Assembly (NCBI GenBank): GCA_004028795.1
Contig: SAIW01000007.1
Span: 424,430-488,429, forward strand
Direction: 5' to 3'
DNA length: 64,000 nucleotides
Origin: Chitinophagaceae bacterium
Lineage (GTDB): Bacteria > Bacteroidota > Bacteroidia > Chitinophagales > Chitinophagaceae
Part shown: piece after piece, positions 16,705 through 24,978 of the stretch
Position numbering within the stretch: position 1 is the first letter of the stretch
Layout: each line of letters opens with the position of its first letter
Program-made: the position numbers and the translations under genes
Notes under the pieces: model-generated
What the model saw: the letters and a program-made list of their open reading frames with translations, nothing else
Database searches by the model: none
Told to the model about the DNA's origin: nothing

Positions 16705-18111
16705 ATGGTTGGTGAAAGTGAACAGGAAGTTGTTGTAACATTCAGGGACAGAGCTGCTTCTGTAGCTAAGAATGGCTTAAGAAGATGGATTTATGCTGCT
16801 AAACCTAAAGGGAAATTCTATCAATATCGTTCAGCTTTATCCTTTTTTTATTTGTTAGTGTTCTTTGCACTGCCATTGATTCAATTAAATGGCATGCCTT
16901 TTTTTATGTTGAATTTTCCTGAAGGAAAGTTTATTGTTTTCGGTAATATTTTCTGGCCTCAGGACTTTTTCATATTCGCAGTGGCAATGATAACATTCAT
17001 CATTTTCATTGCTTTATTTACTGTTATTTATGGAAGGCTATTTTGCGGATGGGTTTGCCCGCAAACTGTTTTTATGGAAATGGTTTTCAGAAAAATTGAA
17101 TGGTGGATTGAAGGCAGCCCTAATCAACAAAAGAAAAATAATAATGGCGAATTAACGGCTGGTCAGGCTATTAAAAAAACAATAAAGCATATTGCTTTTT
17201 TGATTTTATCTTTTCTAATTGCTAATACATTTTTAGCCTACATCATCAGTTTCGATTCATTAATAAAAATTATTAAAGAGCCGGTTGAAGAACACACTAT
17301 TTTATTAACTGGTTTAGTTTTCTTCACTTTATTATTTTATGCTGTTTATGCTTTTGTAAGAGATATTGTATGCACCACAATTTGCCCTTACGGAAGGTTG
17401 CAGGGTGTGTTATTTGACAAAGACACCATGCAGATTGCTTATGATTATAACAGAGGCGAGCCGAGAGGCAAACTGAATAAACAAACAGAAAGAAAAATTG
17501 GTGATTGTATTGACTGTACTAAATGTGTACAGGTTTGCCCAACAGGAATTGATATAAGAAACGGTGTACAAATTGAATGTGTTGGTTGCACAGCATGTAT
17601 TGATGCATGTAATGAAGTAATGAAGAGAATTCATCTGCCAACAGGTTTAATACGGTATGCATCTGAAAATGAAATTGCTCAAAAAAAGAAATTTCATTTC
17701 AATGGAAGAATGAAAGCTTACACGGCATTACTTACTGTGCTTACCATTGTTATGAGCATATTGGTTATAACACGTAAAAACGTTGATACACATATAACAC
17801 GTGTTAAAGGGCAATTGTATCAGGAAGTGGGAAATGACAGTTTAAGTAATTTGTTTGATGCAAAAGTGTTGAACAAAACAAGGAATGAATTTAATGTCGA
17901 AATGAAATTAGAAGACCTGGCGGGTGAAGTAAAAATGGTTAACACGAAAGAAACCATGTTGAAGCAGGAATCCGTTAACGAGCTCACATTTTTTATCTGT
18001 ATCAACAGGAAAGAAATACACAAACGTAGTACTGATATTAAAGTAGGTATTTATAAAAACGGAAAGAAGATTCAAACGGTTACAACTGTATTTCTCGGAC
18101 CTTTTATATAA
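16705..18111 (+). CDS. ccoG: Cytochrome oxidase accessory protein CcoG (RdxA/FixG)
   Basis: 468-aa membrane protein with polyferredoxin domains, required for copper delivery to cbb3 oxidase. Motifs are CGWVCPQTVFME near 114 and CPYGRLQGVLFD near 228, followed by two [4Fe-4S] sites, CIDCTKCVQVCPTG near 268 and CVGCTACIDACNEV near 292. The C-terminal about 120 residues form the IG-like FixG domain. It starts two bases after ccoP. Its stop codon is the first part of the structured repeat at 18108-18234. Confidence 0.94.
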   Translation: MVGESEQEVVVTFRDRAASVAKNGLRRWIYAAKPKGKFYQYRSALSFFYLLVFFALPLIQLNGMPFFMLNFPEGKFIVFGNIFWPQDFFIFAVAMITFIIFIALFTVIYGRLFCGWVCPQTVFMEMVFRKIEWWIEGSPNQQKKNNNGELTAGQAIKKTIKHIAFLILSFLIANTFLAYIISFDSLIKIIKEPVEEHTILLTGLVFFTLLFYAVYAFVRDIVCTTICPYGRLQGVLFDKDTMQIAYDYNRGEPRGKLNKQTERKIGDCIDCTKCVQVCPTGIDIRNGVQIECVGCTACIDACNEVMKRIHLPTGLIRYASENEIAQKKKFHFNGRMKAYTALLTVLTIVMSILVITRKNVDTHITRVKGQLYQEVGNDSLSNLFDAKVLNKTRNEFNVEMKLEDLAGEVKMVNTKETMLKQESVNELTFFICINRKEIHKRSTDIKVGIYKNGKKIQTVTTVFLGPFI

Positions 18112-18234
18112 CCCCGGCGGCGGCTGCAAGCCCCGCAGGCGGTTAGTAATATAAATATTAAAACCGCAGCAAGCGGTTGGTCGTATAAAATTTATTAAAC
18201 CGCCGTCAAGGTGTAAAACCGTTGACGGGGTTAT
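18108..18234 (+). repeat. GC-rich structured element between ccoG and ccoH
   Basis: About 127 bases with matching ends (ATAACCCCG at the left, CGGGGTTAT at the right, inverted) and several internal hairpins: AACCG/CGGTT around 18161-18178, and CCGTCAAGGT/ACC-TTGACGG around 18202-18228. It is much richer in G+C than its surroundings. It resembles a miniature REP-like or non-autonomous element. The left end includes the ccoG stop codon. Confidence 0.65.
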
Positions 18235-18254
18235 CAAACGCTAAAACAATTTTT

Positions 18255-18689
18255 ATGAATTGGGGAAACAAAATTTTAATCGGTATTACTGTATTCGTAA
18301 CAGGTATGTGCAGTATGGTATACGTTGCCATGAAGCAAACCAATGAAGTGGTTGATGAAAAATATTATGAAAGTGAATTGAAGTTTCAGGAAAAAATTGA
18401 TGCTTCTAAAAACCTTGCCAATCTCTCAGAGAATTTAGTAATAACAAATAATAAAGAAGAATTGGTTATTCAATTTCCTAAAGAAGCTGTTAGTAACAAT
18501 ACAAAGGGTAAGATTGTTTTTTTAAATGCCCTGCAAAACAGTTATGATGTTTCAATTGCTGTGAATACTGTTAACGGTATTCAATCAATTAATAAAAATA
18601 AATTAGCTAAAGGCACTTACTTTCTTAAGATTGATTGGGTTAATAATGGTGTAGCATATTATCATCAGCAAAACATCAACATTCAATAA
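18255..18689 (+). CDS. ccoH: FixH/CcoH family protein
   Basis: 144 aa with one N-terminal membrane helix (NKILIGITVFVTGMCSMVYVAM), followed by VVDEKYYESELKFQEKI, the typical FixH sequence, and a periplasmic beta-rich domain. It is needed for cbb3 assembly. The frame is open back to a TTG at 18222, but that lies inside the structured repeat, so I use the ATG at 18255. The stop overlaps the next start (TAATG). Confidence 0.88.
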   Translation: MNWGNKILIGITVFVTGMCSMVYVAMKQTNEVVDEKYYESELKFQEKIDASKNLANLSENLVITNNKEELVIQFPKEAVSNNTKGKIVFLNALQNSYDVSIAVNTVNGIQSINKNKLAKGTYFLKIDWVNNGVAYYHQQNINIQ

Positions 18690-19393
18690 TGTTTACAATA
18701 ATATTGACAGGATTAGCCATTGGTTTTATCGGCAGTTTTCATTGCATTGGTATGTGCGGACCGATAGCCTTATCCTTACCTGTAAACACACAAAAAATTA
18801 CCGATAAAATTGCAGCAGTTGCTTTGTATAATATTGGCAGAGCTGCTACATATGCATTGTTAGGAGCAATATTCGGTTTAATAGGGAATCAGTTTGTATT
18901 AATCGGTTATCAGCAACTGTTTTCAATAGGTTTAGGTGCAGTTATTTTATTAGTTGTATTGATGAAAAATGTTTTACATATTCAAAGCAGCATGCTTCAA
19001 TTAATTCATTTAAAAGTGCAGAGCCAATTGGCATTTTATCTTGTAAAAACAAACCGCTCTTTTAATTTTTTTATAGTTGGGTTATTAAACGGTTTATTGC
19101 CATGTGGCTTGGTTTATCTGGCAATGGGTTCAGCGGCAGCTACAGGCTCTGTTACTTACGGAGCTTTATTAATGTTTGCTTTTGGATTAGGAACTTTTCC
19201 TTTTATGTTTTCCATAATGGTGTTAAGCCGAGCCATAAGTTTTAATGCGAGAAGAAAAGTAAAGAAAATAATGCCTGTGTTTATTGCCTTAACAGCCTGT
19301 CTGTTAATTCTCCGTGGAATGAATCTGGGAATTCCTTTTGTAAGCCCTTCATTTAATCAAAATGATAAAACAGCCATAATAAGCTGTCACTAA
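18689..19393 (+). CDS. Sulfite exporter TauE/SafE-like (UreH domain) membrane protein
   Basis: 234 aa with six hydrophobic segments. The first half begins IILTGLAIGFIGSFHCIGMCGPIAL, and a second copy of the motif is seen in LLNGLLPCGLVYLAMGSAAATGS, so it is an internally duplicated fold. This family usually closes Bacteroidota cco operons and is thought to help metal or cofactor delivery; the CGP and PCG cysteines could bind copper. Translation is coupled to ccoH by a one-base overlap. Confidence 0.85.
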   Translation: MFTIILTGLAIGFIGSFHCIGMCGPIALSLPVNTQKITDKIAAVALYNIGRAATYALLGAIFGLIGNQFVLIGYQQLFSIGLGAVILLVVLMKNVLHIQSSMLQLIHLKVQSQLAFYLVKTNRSFNFFIVGLLNGLLPCGLVYLAMGSAAATGSVTYGALLMFAFGLGTFPFMFSIMVLSRAISFNARRKVKKIMPVFIALTACLLILRGMNLGIPFVSPSFNQNDKTAIISCH

Positions 19394-19579
19394 AATCATT
19401 AAACTAATTTCAGAAGCTAGCAAGTTTATTTTTTGACTATTGAGTTAACAGGAGTTTGCACAGCGATAAAGAAAGTTACTATTTTCTCTCTGTCTTACTT
19501 TTAAAATGCAGTGTTAAAATAACCTGCAATATTTTGCTTTATTATTAAAACAGCTTCTTAAATTGCCCAATTAATAACA

Positions 19580-19616
19580 AAGCGTAAAAGAGTGCGACGC
19601 AACCTGGCTTAATTAA
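19580..19616 (+). repeat. Dispersed 40-base element, copy B, upstream of the M1 peptidase
   Basis: AAAGCGTAAAAGAGTGCGAC then GCAACCTGGCTTAAT matches copies A, C and D around the core GTGCGACGCAAC and the trailing GCTTAAT. The core is about 55 bases before the start codon of the next gene, in the same orientation. The left part is less well conserved than in the other copies. Confidence 0.7.
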
Positions 19617-19649
19617 TTATCTACTGTTGGTAACAAAAAATAAAAACAC

Positions 19650-21587
19650 ATGAGAAAAATTTTTATTCTTTCACTGTCATCTGTCATCTTCTTTCTGTCA
19701 TCTGCAACCGCTCAACCGGATCGTTGGCAGCAAAGAATTAAATACACTATTGATGTGAAGATGGATGTGGTAAACAATCAATTCAAGGGAACAGAGAAAA
19801 TTGAATACATTAATAATTCTCCTGATACATTGCATAAAATTTTCATTCACCTGTATTGGAATGCATTTCAACCAAACAGTAGTATGGATGTTCGCAGCCG
19901 TGAATTAGGTAAAAATATTTTTACGAACAGAAGGGGAGAAGAAGTGCAGGATTGGGATGCACGTGTGAGAGACAGAATAAGTAAACTATCACCAACGGAA
20001 ATCGGTTATGATAGTGTAATGGAAATTAAAGTGAATGGCCTTGCACAAAAAAAAGTGTATCATGAAACTATTTTGGAAGTGCAGTTAAGTAAAGGATTAC
20101 TGCCAAAAAGTACTAACTCAATTGAGTTAAGTTTTAAAAGTCAGGTGCCAGTTCAAATTCGCAGAAGCGGAAGAGATAATGCAGAAGGTATTCGTTACAG
20201 TATGAGTCAATGGTATCCTAAAGTAGTGGAATATGATTATCAGGGCTGGAATGCAAACCCTTATATAGCAAGAGAATTTTACGGAGTTTGGGGAGATTAT
20301 GATGTGAAGATTAATATTGATAAAAATTACATGGTTGCTGCAACAGGCATATTACAAAACCCTAACAGTATTGGTTTTGGTTATGAAACACCGGGAACTA
20401 AAGTGCCTGCCATTACTGCCTCTACAATTACATGGAATTTTAAAGGAGAAAATATTCACGACTTTGTCTGGATGGCAGATAACAATGTCAAACATATTTC
20501 AAAAAAAGTGGGTACTACAGTATTGCATTGTTTTTATAAAGCCGGAGATTTAAAAACTGACAGTGCATGGAACAATGTATTATGGGCTGCTGAAAAAGTA
20601 TTGCCTTATATGGAAAGCAGATTTGGTAAATATCCTTATCCTCAATATTCCTTTATACAAGGCGGCGATGGCGGAATGGAATATGCCATGGCTACATTAA
20701 TTAAGAATGCAAGCTTAGGTACTGTATTTCATGAGTGGATGCATAGCTGGTACCAACATATTATGGGAACAAATGAAAGTTTATTCCCCTGGATGGATGA
20801 AGGCTTTACAAGTTATGCTGAAAGTGAGGTGAGTGAATATTATAATGAAACATGGGCTCCAAAATCGCCTTATACAAGTGCTGCTGTAAAACAATTTCTT
20901 GCTAATCAGGTTGAAAAAGCTAAAACAAGTTTGCCATTAAAACAATCAGGTAATTATGCGGGTTATTTTGCTTTAGCCAAAAGCGGTGTGGAAGAACCTA
21001 TGAGTACGCATAGCGACCATTACAATACCAATTTAGCTTATGGCAATGCTGCATACAGTAAAGGTGCTGTGTTTTTGGCACAGTTGGGTTATATCATCAG
21101 CGATAGTTTGAGAGATAAAACTTTGCATGAATATTATAACCAATGGAAATTCAAACATCCCAATGCAAATGATTTTGTTAGAGTGGCTGAAAAGGTTAGC
21201 GGGCTTGCATTACAATGGTATAAAGAGTATTGGGTTAACAGCACTAAAACAATTGATTATGCTGTTGGCGATATTAATATTATAGATAATAAAACTACCA
21301 TTACACTAAAACGTATCGGTAAAATGCCAATGCCTGTTGATGTATTATTAACATTTAAAGATGGCAGTAAAGAATTACACAGCATTCCTCTAGAATTAAT
21401 GTTTGGCAGCAAACCTGCAGAAGATAATACATTAAGAATTGTTGAACCTGAATGGCGTTGGGTAGTGCCTGAATACAGTTTTACCACTAGTAGAGATATT
21501 AAAGATTTAAAGAGTATTGAAATAGACCCTACACAACGTATGGCAGATGTAAACAGGAATAATAATAAGTTGGTAATACCTGATTGA
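19650..21587 (+). CDS. M1-family metallopeptidase (exported)
   Basis: 645 aa with a signal peptide (MRKIFILSLSSVIFFLSSATAQ). The zinc motif HEWMH near residue 364 is followed after 18 residues by the third ligand, in WMDEGFTSYAE, exactly the M1 pattern. The substrate-side motif, normally GxMEN, reads GGMEYA here, so the Asn is replaced by Tyr. Residues 25 to about 230 form the beta-sheet N-domain. It is probably a periplasmic or outer-surface aminopeptidase. It is preceded by the dispersed element and followed by a strong terminator. Confidence 0.9.
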   Translation: MRKIFILSLSSVIFFLSSATAQPDRWQQRIKYTIDVKMDVVNNQFKGTEKIEYINNSPDTLHKIFIHLYWNAFQPNSSMDVRSRELGKNIFTNRRGEEVQDWDARVRDRISKLSPTEIGYDSVMEIKVNGLAQKKVYHETILEVQLSKGLLPKSTNSIELSFKSQVPVQIRRSGRDNAEGIRYSMSQWYPKVVEYDYQGWNANPYIAREFYGVWGDYDVKINIDKNYMVAATGILQNPNSIGFGYETPGTKVPAITASTITWNFKGENIHDFVWMADNNVKHISKKVGTTVLHCFYKAGDLKTDSAWNNVLWAAEKVLPYMESRFGKYPYPQYSFIQGGDGGMEYAMATLIKNASLGTVFHEWMHSWYQHIMGTNESLFPWMDEGFTSYAESEVSEYYNETWAPKSPYTSAAVKQFLANQVEKAKTSLPLKQSGNYAGYFALAKSGVEEPMSTHSDHYNTNLAYGNAAYSKGAVFLAQLGYIISDSLRDKTLHEYYNQWKFKHPNANDFVRVAEKVSGLALQWYKEYWVNSTKTIDYAVGDINIIDNKTTITLKRIGKMPMPVDVLLTFKDGSKELHSIPLELMFGSKPAEDNTLRIVEPEWRWVVPEYSFTTSRDIKDLKSIEIDPTQRMADVNRNNNKLVIPD

Positions 21588-21622
21588 TAATGATAGATGG
21601 ATAAGACTAATTTATCTCGAAT

Positions 21623-21654
21623 AAAAGGGGCTGACAATTTAGTCAGCCCCTTTT
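21623..21654. terminator. Bidirectional terminator between convergent genes
   Basis: A perfect 13-bp stem (AAAAGGGGCTGAC / GTCAGCCCCTTTT) with a 6-base loop. T-runs on both strands serve the M1 peptidase and the opposing gene at 21659. Confidence 0.9.
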
Positions 21655-21658
21655 ATTA

Positions 21659-22276
21659 TTAATCAGTTTCTAAGAATTTAATTGCAGCTTTTTTCGTGGA
21701 AGAGTAAGTAAAATATCTAACGCCTTCATCGCTTTCAAAAATTGGTAGCCAAATTACCAGACTGTTCTTATCATTCATTACTCTATTATAAAGTTGCTTG
21801 TCTGTAGCAATATCTTTAAACTCTTTCAATTCACTTTTATTAACAACTATATCATTTAAGAATGAATTGATTTTTAGTAAAGTAAAATTTTCAATCTTAG
21901 TTTTACTAACAGATTTCATATAGTTATCTAAAAACTTATCATAAATAGCTTGATTACCTTGTGGAATTGTATCGGGATAAAAAACGCCTCTTGAAAAAAA
22001 TACTGTACTGAAAGTTTCATAGAAAACTGTACGATTCTCAAAAGTTTTGATTGTTATATGACTTTTAGATTTATAGATTAATCCGGTGTCAACTGTTAAA
22101 ATAACTGTATCTTTTATAGATGGGTTGGAAAAAAATATTGTTTTAATCAGCTTAATTGGTTTAGAGAACTTAGCCAAGTTTAAATCATTCCTTATTTGGT
22201 CTGACGTTCTTGATTTTTGTCCAAAAGAAATGACACTAATAGTAAGAGCGATTAAAGTAGTGAAGATTTTTATCAT
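21659..22276 (-). CDS. Exported protein of unknown function
   Basis: 205 aa with a signal peptide (MIKIFTTLIALTISVISFGQ). The mature part is alpha/beta and has no motif I recognise; it contains several Lys/Asn-rich strands and no cysteines. It lies three bases downstream of dcd and may be cotranscribed with it, though there is no evident functional link. Confidence 0.65.
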   Translation of the reverse strand: MIKIFTTLIALTISVISFGQKSRTSDQIRNDLNLAKFSKPIKLIKTIFFSNPSIKDTVILTVDTGLIYKSKSHITIKTFENRTVFYETFSTVFFSRGVFYPDTIPQGNQAIYDKFLDNYMKSVSKTKIENFTLLKINSFLNDIVVNKSELKEFKDIATDKQLYNRVMNDKNSLVIWLPIFESDEGVRYFTYSSTKKAAIKFLETD

Positions 22277-22279
22277 GTA

Positions 22280-22816
22280 TTAAAACTTATTCTTCCACAT
22301 CATACTTTCAATCGGTCTGTTAGGTTGACCGCTGTATTTGGCATTCGCTTTTTGATTGTACTTCACTTCAATTTCACCATCAACAGGAAAATAAATCAGT
22401 TGACCAATCGGCATTCCCTTATAAATTTTCACCGGTTGTTTTACTGAAATTTCTAAAGTCCAGTTACCGCAAAAACCAACATCACCTTTACCTGCTGTTG
22501 CATGAATATCAATCCCCAAACGGCCTGTAGAAGATTTGCCTTCCAGAAAAGGAACATGGGCATGTGTTTCAGTATATTCTAGTGTTACACCCAAATAAAA
22601 TATATGCGGATATAAAACAAAGCCTTCATCAGGTATTTCAAAGTACTCAATCGTGTTGTGTTTTTTGGCATCAATCATATGATCTTTATAAGTTGCCAAA
22701 GTGCCACCCAAATGCACATCGTAACTATTACTACCTAAACATTCACGGTTATAAGGTTCTAACTTAATAGTACCCTTTGCTATTTCTTCTAAAATTCGTT
22801 TATCAGATAAAATCAT
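22280..22816 (-). CDS. dcd: dCTP deaminase
   Basis: 178 aa. It deaminates dCTP to dUTP for dTMP synthesis. Family motifs: SDKRILEEIAKGTIKLEP at the start, SNSYDVHLGG, and the active-site region EGKSSTGRLGIDIHATAGKG containing the catalytic Glu and the nucleotide-binding Ser/Arg. Length is typical. A dispersed element (copy C) lies in its leader. Confidence 0.95.
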   Translation of the reverse strand: MILSDKRILEEIAKGTIKLEPYNRECLGSNSYDVHLGGTLATYKDHMIDAKKHNTIEYFEIPDEGFVLYPHIFYLGVTLEYTETHAHVPFLEGKSSTGRLGIDIHATAGKGDVGFCGNWTLEISVKQPVKIYKGMPIGQLIYFPVDGEIEVKYNQKANAKYSGQPNRPIESMMWKNKF

Positions 22817-22828
22817 TTAATATACAAT

Positions 22829-22976
22829 TTGAGAAGTACGATATACGATTTTTTGGTAACCGGCTTAAATATTTCATAGCATCGTTCCTTGCGTCGCACA
22901 CTTGTACTTTCTGTTCATTTTCAGCAATACTTCGCAATATAAATCGTAAATCCTATATCGTACATCGTACATTCGC
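22829..22976. repeat. Inverted TACGAT-type repeats flanking copy C
   Basis: AGTACGATATACGATTTT (from 22836) and, inverted, AATCGTAAATC plus TATATCGTACATCGTACATT (22941-22973) flank the dispersed element between dcd and the divergent transferase gene. The arrangement looks like a nested palindromic intergenic element. It covers both promoters. Confidence 0.55.
22875..22920 (-). repeat. Dispersed 40-base element, copy C, upstream of dcd
   Basis: Read on the minus strand: GAACAGAAAGTACAAGTGTG, then CGACGCAAGGAACGATGC. It matches copies A and D closely. The core is about 77 bases before the dcd start and is oriented towards dcd. Confidence 0.8.
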
Positions 22977-22978
22977 AA

Positions 22979-23605
22979 ATGCCTTTGTTTTATCAACAAA
23001 ATATTAACCCCTCAACAAAGCTCGCTGTTTGGCAAATAACTGAACCGGAAGATTTTTTTACACAAACCGTTTCATTACAAAGAATAATAACACATCCGCA
23101 TAAAAGATTACAACATTTAGCAGGCAGGTACTTATTAAAATTTTTATTTCCTGATTTTCCTAATGAAGAAATTTTTATTGCCGATACCAAAAAACCATAC
23201 CTGCCTTATGAGCAATATCATTTCTCCATTTCCCATTGTAGTAATTATGCAGCAGCTATTGTAAGCAAAAACCAAAGAGTAGGTGTTGATATTGAAATAC
23301 CCAAAGAAAAAGTATTAAGGATAGCTCCAAAGTTTTTAAGTGCTGATGAATATGAAAAATTCAAAATCCGAAACTCGAAATTCGAAACTGCAACATTATT
23401 ATGGTCTTGCAAAGAAGCTATGTTTAAATGGTGGGGTTGGGGAGAAGTTGATTTTAAAACAATGCTTCAATTAAATTTTTCAGCTTTAACCGATGCCGGA
23501 ATAATTAACGCTTGCTTCGTGCATCCTAAAGTATATGCAACCATGCAATTGAATTATCAGCTATTCGAAAACCTTTGTCTGGCTTGGGTTTGTACTGATG
23601 TATAA
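22979..23605 (+). CDS. 4'-phosphopantetheinyl transferase (Sfp type)
   Basis: 208 aa. It transfers phosphopantetheine from CoA to carrier proteins. Motifs: HFSISHCSNYAAAIVS, RVGVDIE (Mg ligands), FLSADEYEKF, WSCKEAMFKWWGWGEVDF. All key acidic residues and the Lys of WxxKEA are present. Between EYEKF and LLWSCKEA there is an odd stretch KIRNSKFETA encoded by repeat-like DNA (CCGAAACTCGAAATTCGAAA), which may be an in-frame insertion. The gene stands alone, so the carrier protein served is unknown. Confidence 0.9.
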   Translation: MPLFYQQNINPSTKLAVWQITEPEDFFTQTVSLQRIITHPHKRLQHLAGRYLLKFLFPDFPNEEIFIADTKKPYLPYEQYHFSISHCSNYAAAIVSKNQRVGVDIEIPKEKVLRIAPKFLSADEYEKFKIRNSKFETATLLWSCKEAMFKWWGWGEVDFKTMLQLNFSALTDAGIINACFVHPKVYATMQLNYQLFENLCLAWVCTDV

Positions 23606-23611
23606 ATATTC

Positions 23612-23704
23612 GTCATTTCGAGATTGTCCCGAAACTTCGGGATTGCCCAACGAGAAATCTACTTAAATAATAATGAGATTTCTCGGTACGAACCTCGAAA
23701 TGAC
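23612..23704. repeat. GTCATTTCGAG inverted-repeat element
   Basis: 93 bases bounded by GTCATTTCGAG and its exact inverse CTCGAAATGAC, with inner arms CGAGAAATCT/AGATTTCTCG and a small internal hairpin TCCCGAAACTTCGGGA. It lies between two convergent genes and may also act as a terminator. I recognise this sequence type as a common dispersed repeat in Bacteroidota genomes. Confidence 0.75.
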
Positions 23705-23724
23705 AATAATAAAAGTCTAAAATA

Positions 23725-24363
23725 TTAATTACTTATTCCAACACGATGTTTTACAAATTCATTATCATGTAATTCTTTCAGCATAAAAAAAGCTAAATCG
23801 CCTGCATTAATTTTATTATGATTCGGTTCGGGCAAAAAATCTTTATTCGTTACAAAATTTCCTGTTGCATCAGCATCAATAATATCAGGAGAACAAATGA
23901 ACGTCCAGTTTAATGCAGAATGTCTTAAATAGTTATAAGCTTCTTCATGCTCTAAACCAACCGGTAAATATTCAGCAGGATAAGAGTGGCTATGCAATAA
24001 TAAATTACCTGATTTATCTGCATTTAAAATGCCCATTCCGCCTAAGGCAATAATTCTGTGCACATTAGCTTTTTCCATCTGTGCAATTATGTTTTTAATA
24101 CCAAGGCTGCGTGTTTTATCTTTTCCGTCAAAACTTCCGCCCAATAAAGATATTACAGCATCTGAGCCTTTAACAGCTTCATACACTTCATCTTTATCAA
24201 ATACATAACCTTTAATGACAATAAGATGGGTGTTTTTATTAGCTTCATCTAAAAAGATTTCTACGTTTCGTCCAAATGCTTTTACAGTAAATTCTTTTGC
24301 TAAAGCTTGCTGCACAACATGTTTGCCAACCATTCCCGTAGCACCGAAAACAGTAATAATCAT
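23725..24363 (-). CDS. NAD(P)-binding (NmrA-like/SDR) oxidoreductase or epimerase-like protein
   Basis: 212 aa with a Rossmann start MIITVFGATGMVGKHVVQQAL (GxxGxxG), VISLLGGSF, and IIALGGMGI at the fourth strand. The classical YxxxK catalytic pair is not evident (HEEAYNYLRHSALNW occupies the region), so it belongs to the atypical SDR group that includes NmrA and flavin-reductase-like proteins. The substrate is unknown. Confidence 0.8.
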   Translation of the reverse strand: MIITVFGATGMVGKHVVQQALAKEFTVKAFGRNVEIFLDEANKNTHLIVIKGYVFDKDEVYEAVKGSDAVISLLGGSFDGKDKTRSLGIKNIIAQMEKANVHRIIALGGMGILNADKSGNLLLHSHSYPAEYLPVGLEHEEAYNYLRHSALNWTFICSPDIIDADATGNFVTNKDFLPEPNHNKINAGDLAFFMLKELHDNEFVKHRVGISN

Positions 24364-24388
24364 ACAATAATTTTTTCTAAAGTTAAAC

Positions 24389-24727
24389 TTAATTAGCAGA
24401 AAATGCTTCTTGTACTATATCGTCAATATTAATACCTGAATGGCTTTCATCATAAATACATTCACCATTCTTAATCAATAAAATTTGAGGAGATTCATGA
24501 TAAACCTGAAAAGTTTCGGCAACAGCATTAGAAATGTTTCTGTTAGCAATTAAATCTAAGTAGTAGAAATCTATGCCGGCAGGTTTTTCAGTTCTTTCTA
24601 ATCTGTTTAAAGCAACAGAACTTATACTGCAACAGGTACTGTGTTTAAAAATTACCTGCGGTTGTGCGAAAGATTGTTGCTTAATTTCCTGCAACTGTTC
24701 CATTTGTGTAAGCTTAATCCAATCCAT
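24389..24727 (-). CDS. ytxJ: Bacillithiol system redox-active protein YtxJ (bacilliredoxin-type)
   Basis: 112 aa with a thioredoxin-like fold. The active-site region FKHSTCCSISSVALNR holds the redox cysteines, and IANRNISNAVAETFQVYHESPQILLIKNG matches the family. It reduces proteins carrying bacillithiol mixed disulfides. Together with bshB1 (1861) it points to a working bacillithiol system. It lies between the NmrA-like gene and the small lipoprotein, all on the minus strand. Confidence 0.88.
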   Translation of the reverse strand: MDWIKLTQMEQLQEIKQQSFAQPQVIFKHSTCCSISSVALNRLERTEKPAGIDFYYLDLIANRNISNAVAETFQVYHESPQILLIKNGECIYDESHSGINIDDIVQEAFSAN

Positions 24728-24753
24728 TATAAAACAAAAAGAATTAAAGAGAA

Positions 24754-24873
24754 TTATGGTCTGAAATAACGTGGGTTAGTAGTCGGGCAACCTTTTCCAC
24801 GAGCGGGTGCACAAGATTGTAGTATTGCACATAACGCAAGAACAAAAACTAAAACAGCAATTATTTTTTTCAT
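24754..24873 (-). CDS. Small lipoprotein-like peptide
   Basis: 39 aa: MKKIIAVLVFVLALCAILQSC is a signal sequence with a lipobox Cys at residue 21. It is followed by APARGKGCPTTNPRYFRP, which has a second Cys. The C-terminal CPTTNPRYF-type motif recurs in tiny Bacteroidota lipoproteins (from memory). A longer frame to 24951 exists, but the ATG at 24873 begins the signal peptide. Function unknown. Confidence 0.7.
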   Translation of the reverse strand: MKKIIAVLVFVLALCAILQSCAPARGKGCPTTNPRYFRP

Positions 24874-24978
24874 AGAAGTGAATTGTTTAATCAACGTATT
24901 TTGCGACCTCTTTTTACGAAGATAGGGGTTAGGTATTAAATGTTGCCCCAAAACAGTCTTAAAAATTCATGATTTAAC

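Noticed and set aside
23612..23704. CRISPR repeat
   Set aside because: There is one palindromic unit with no spaced array. No CRISPR array or cas gene is visible anywhere in the window.
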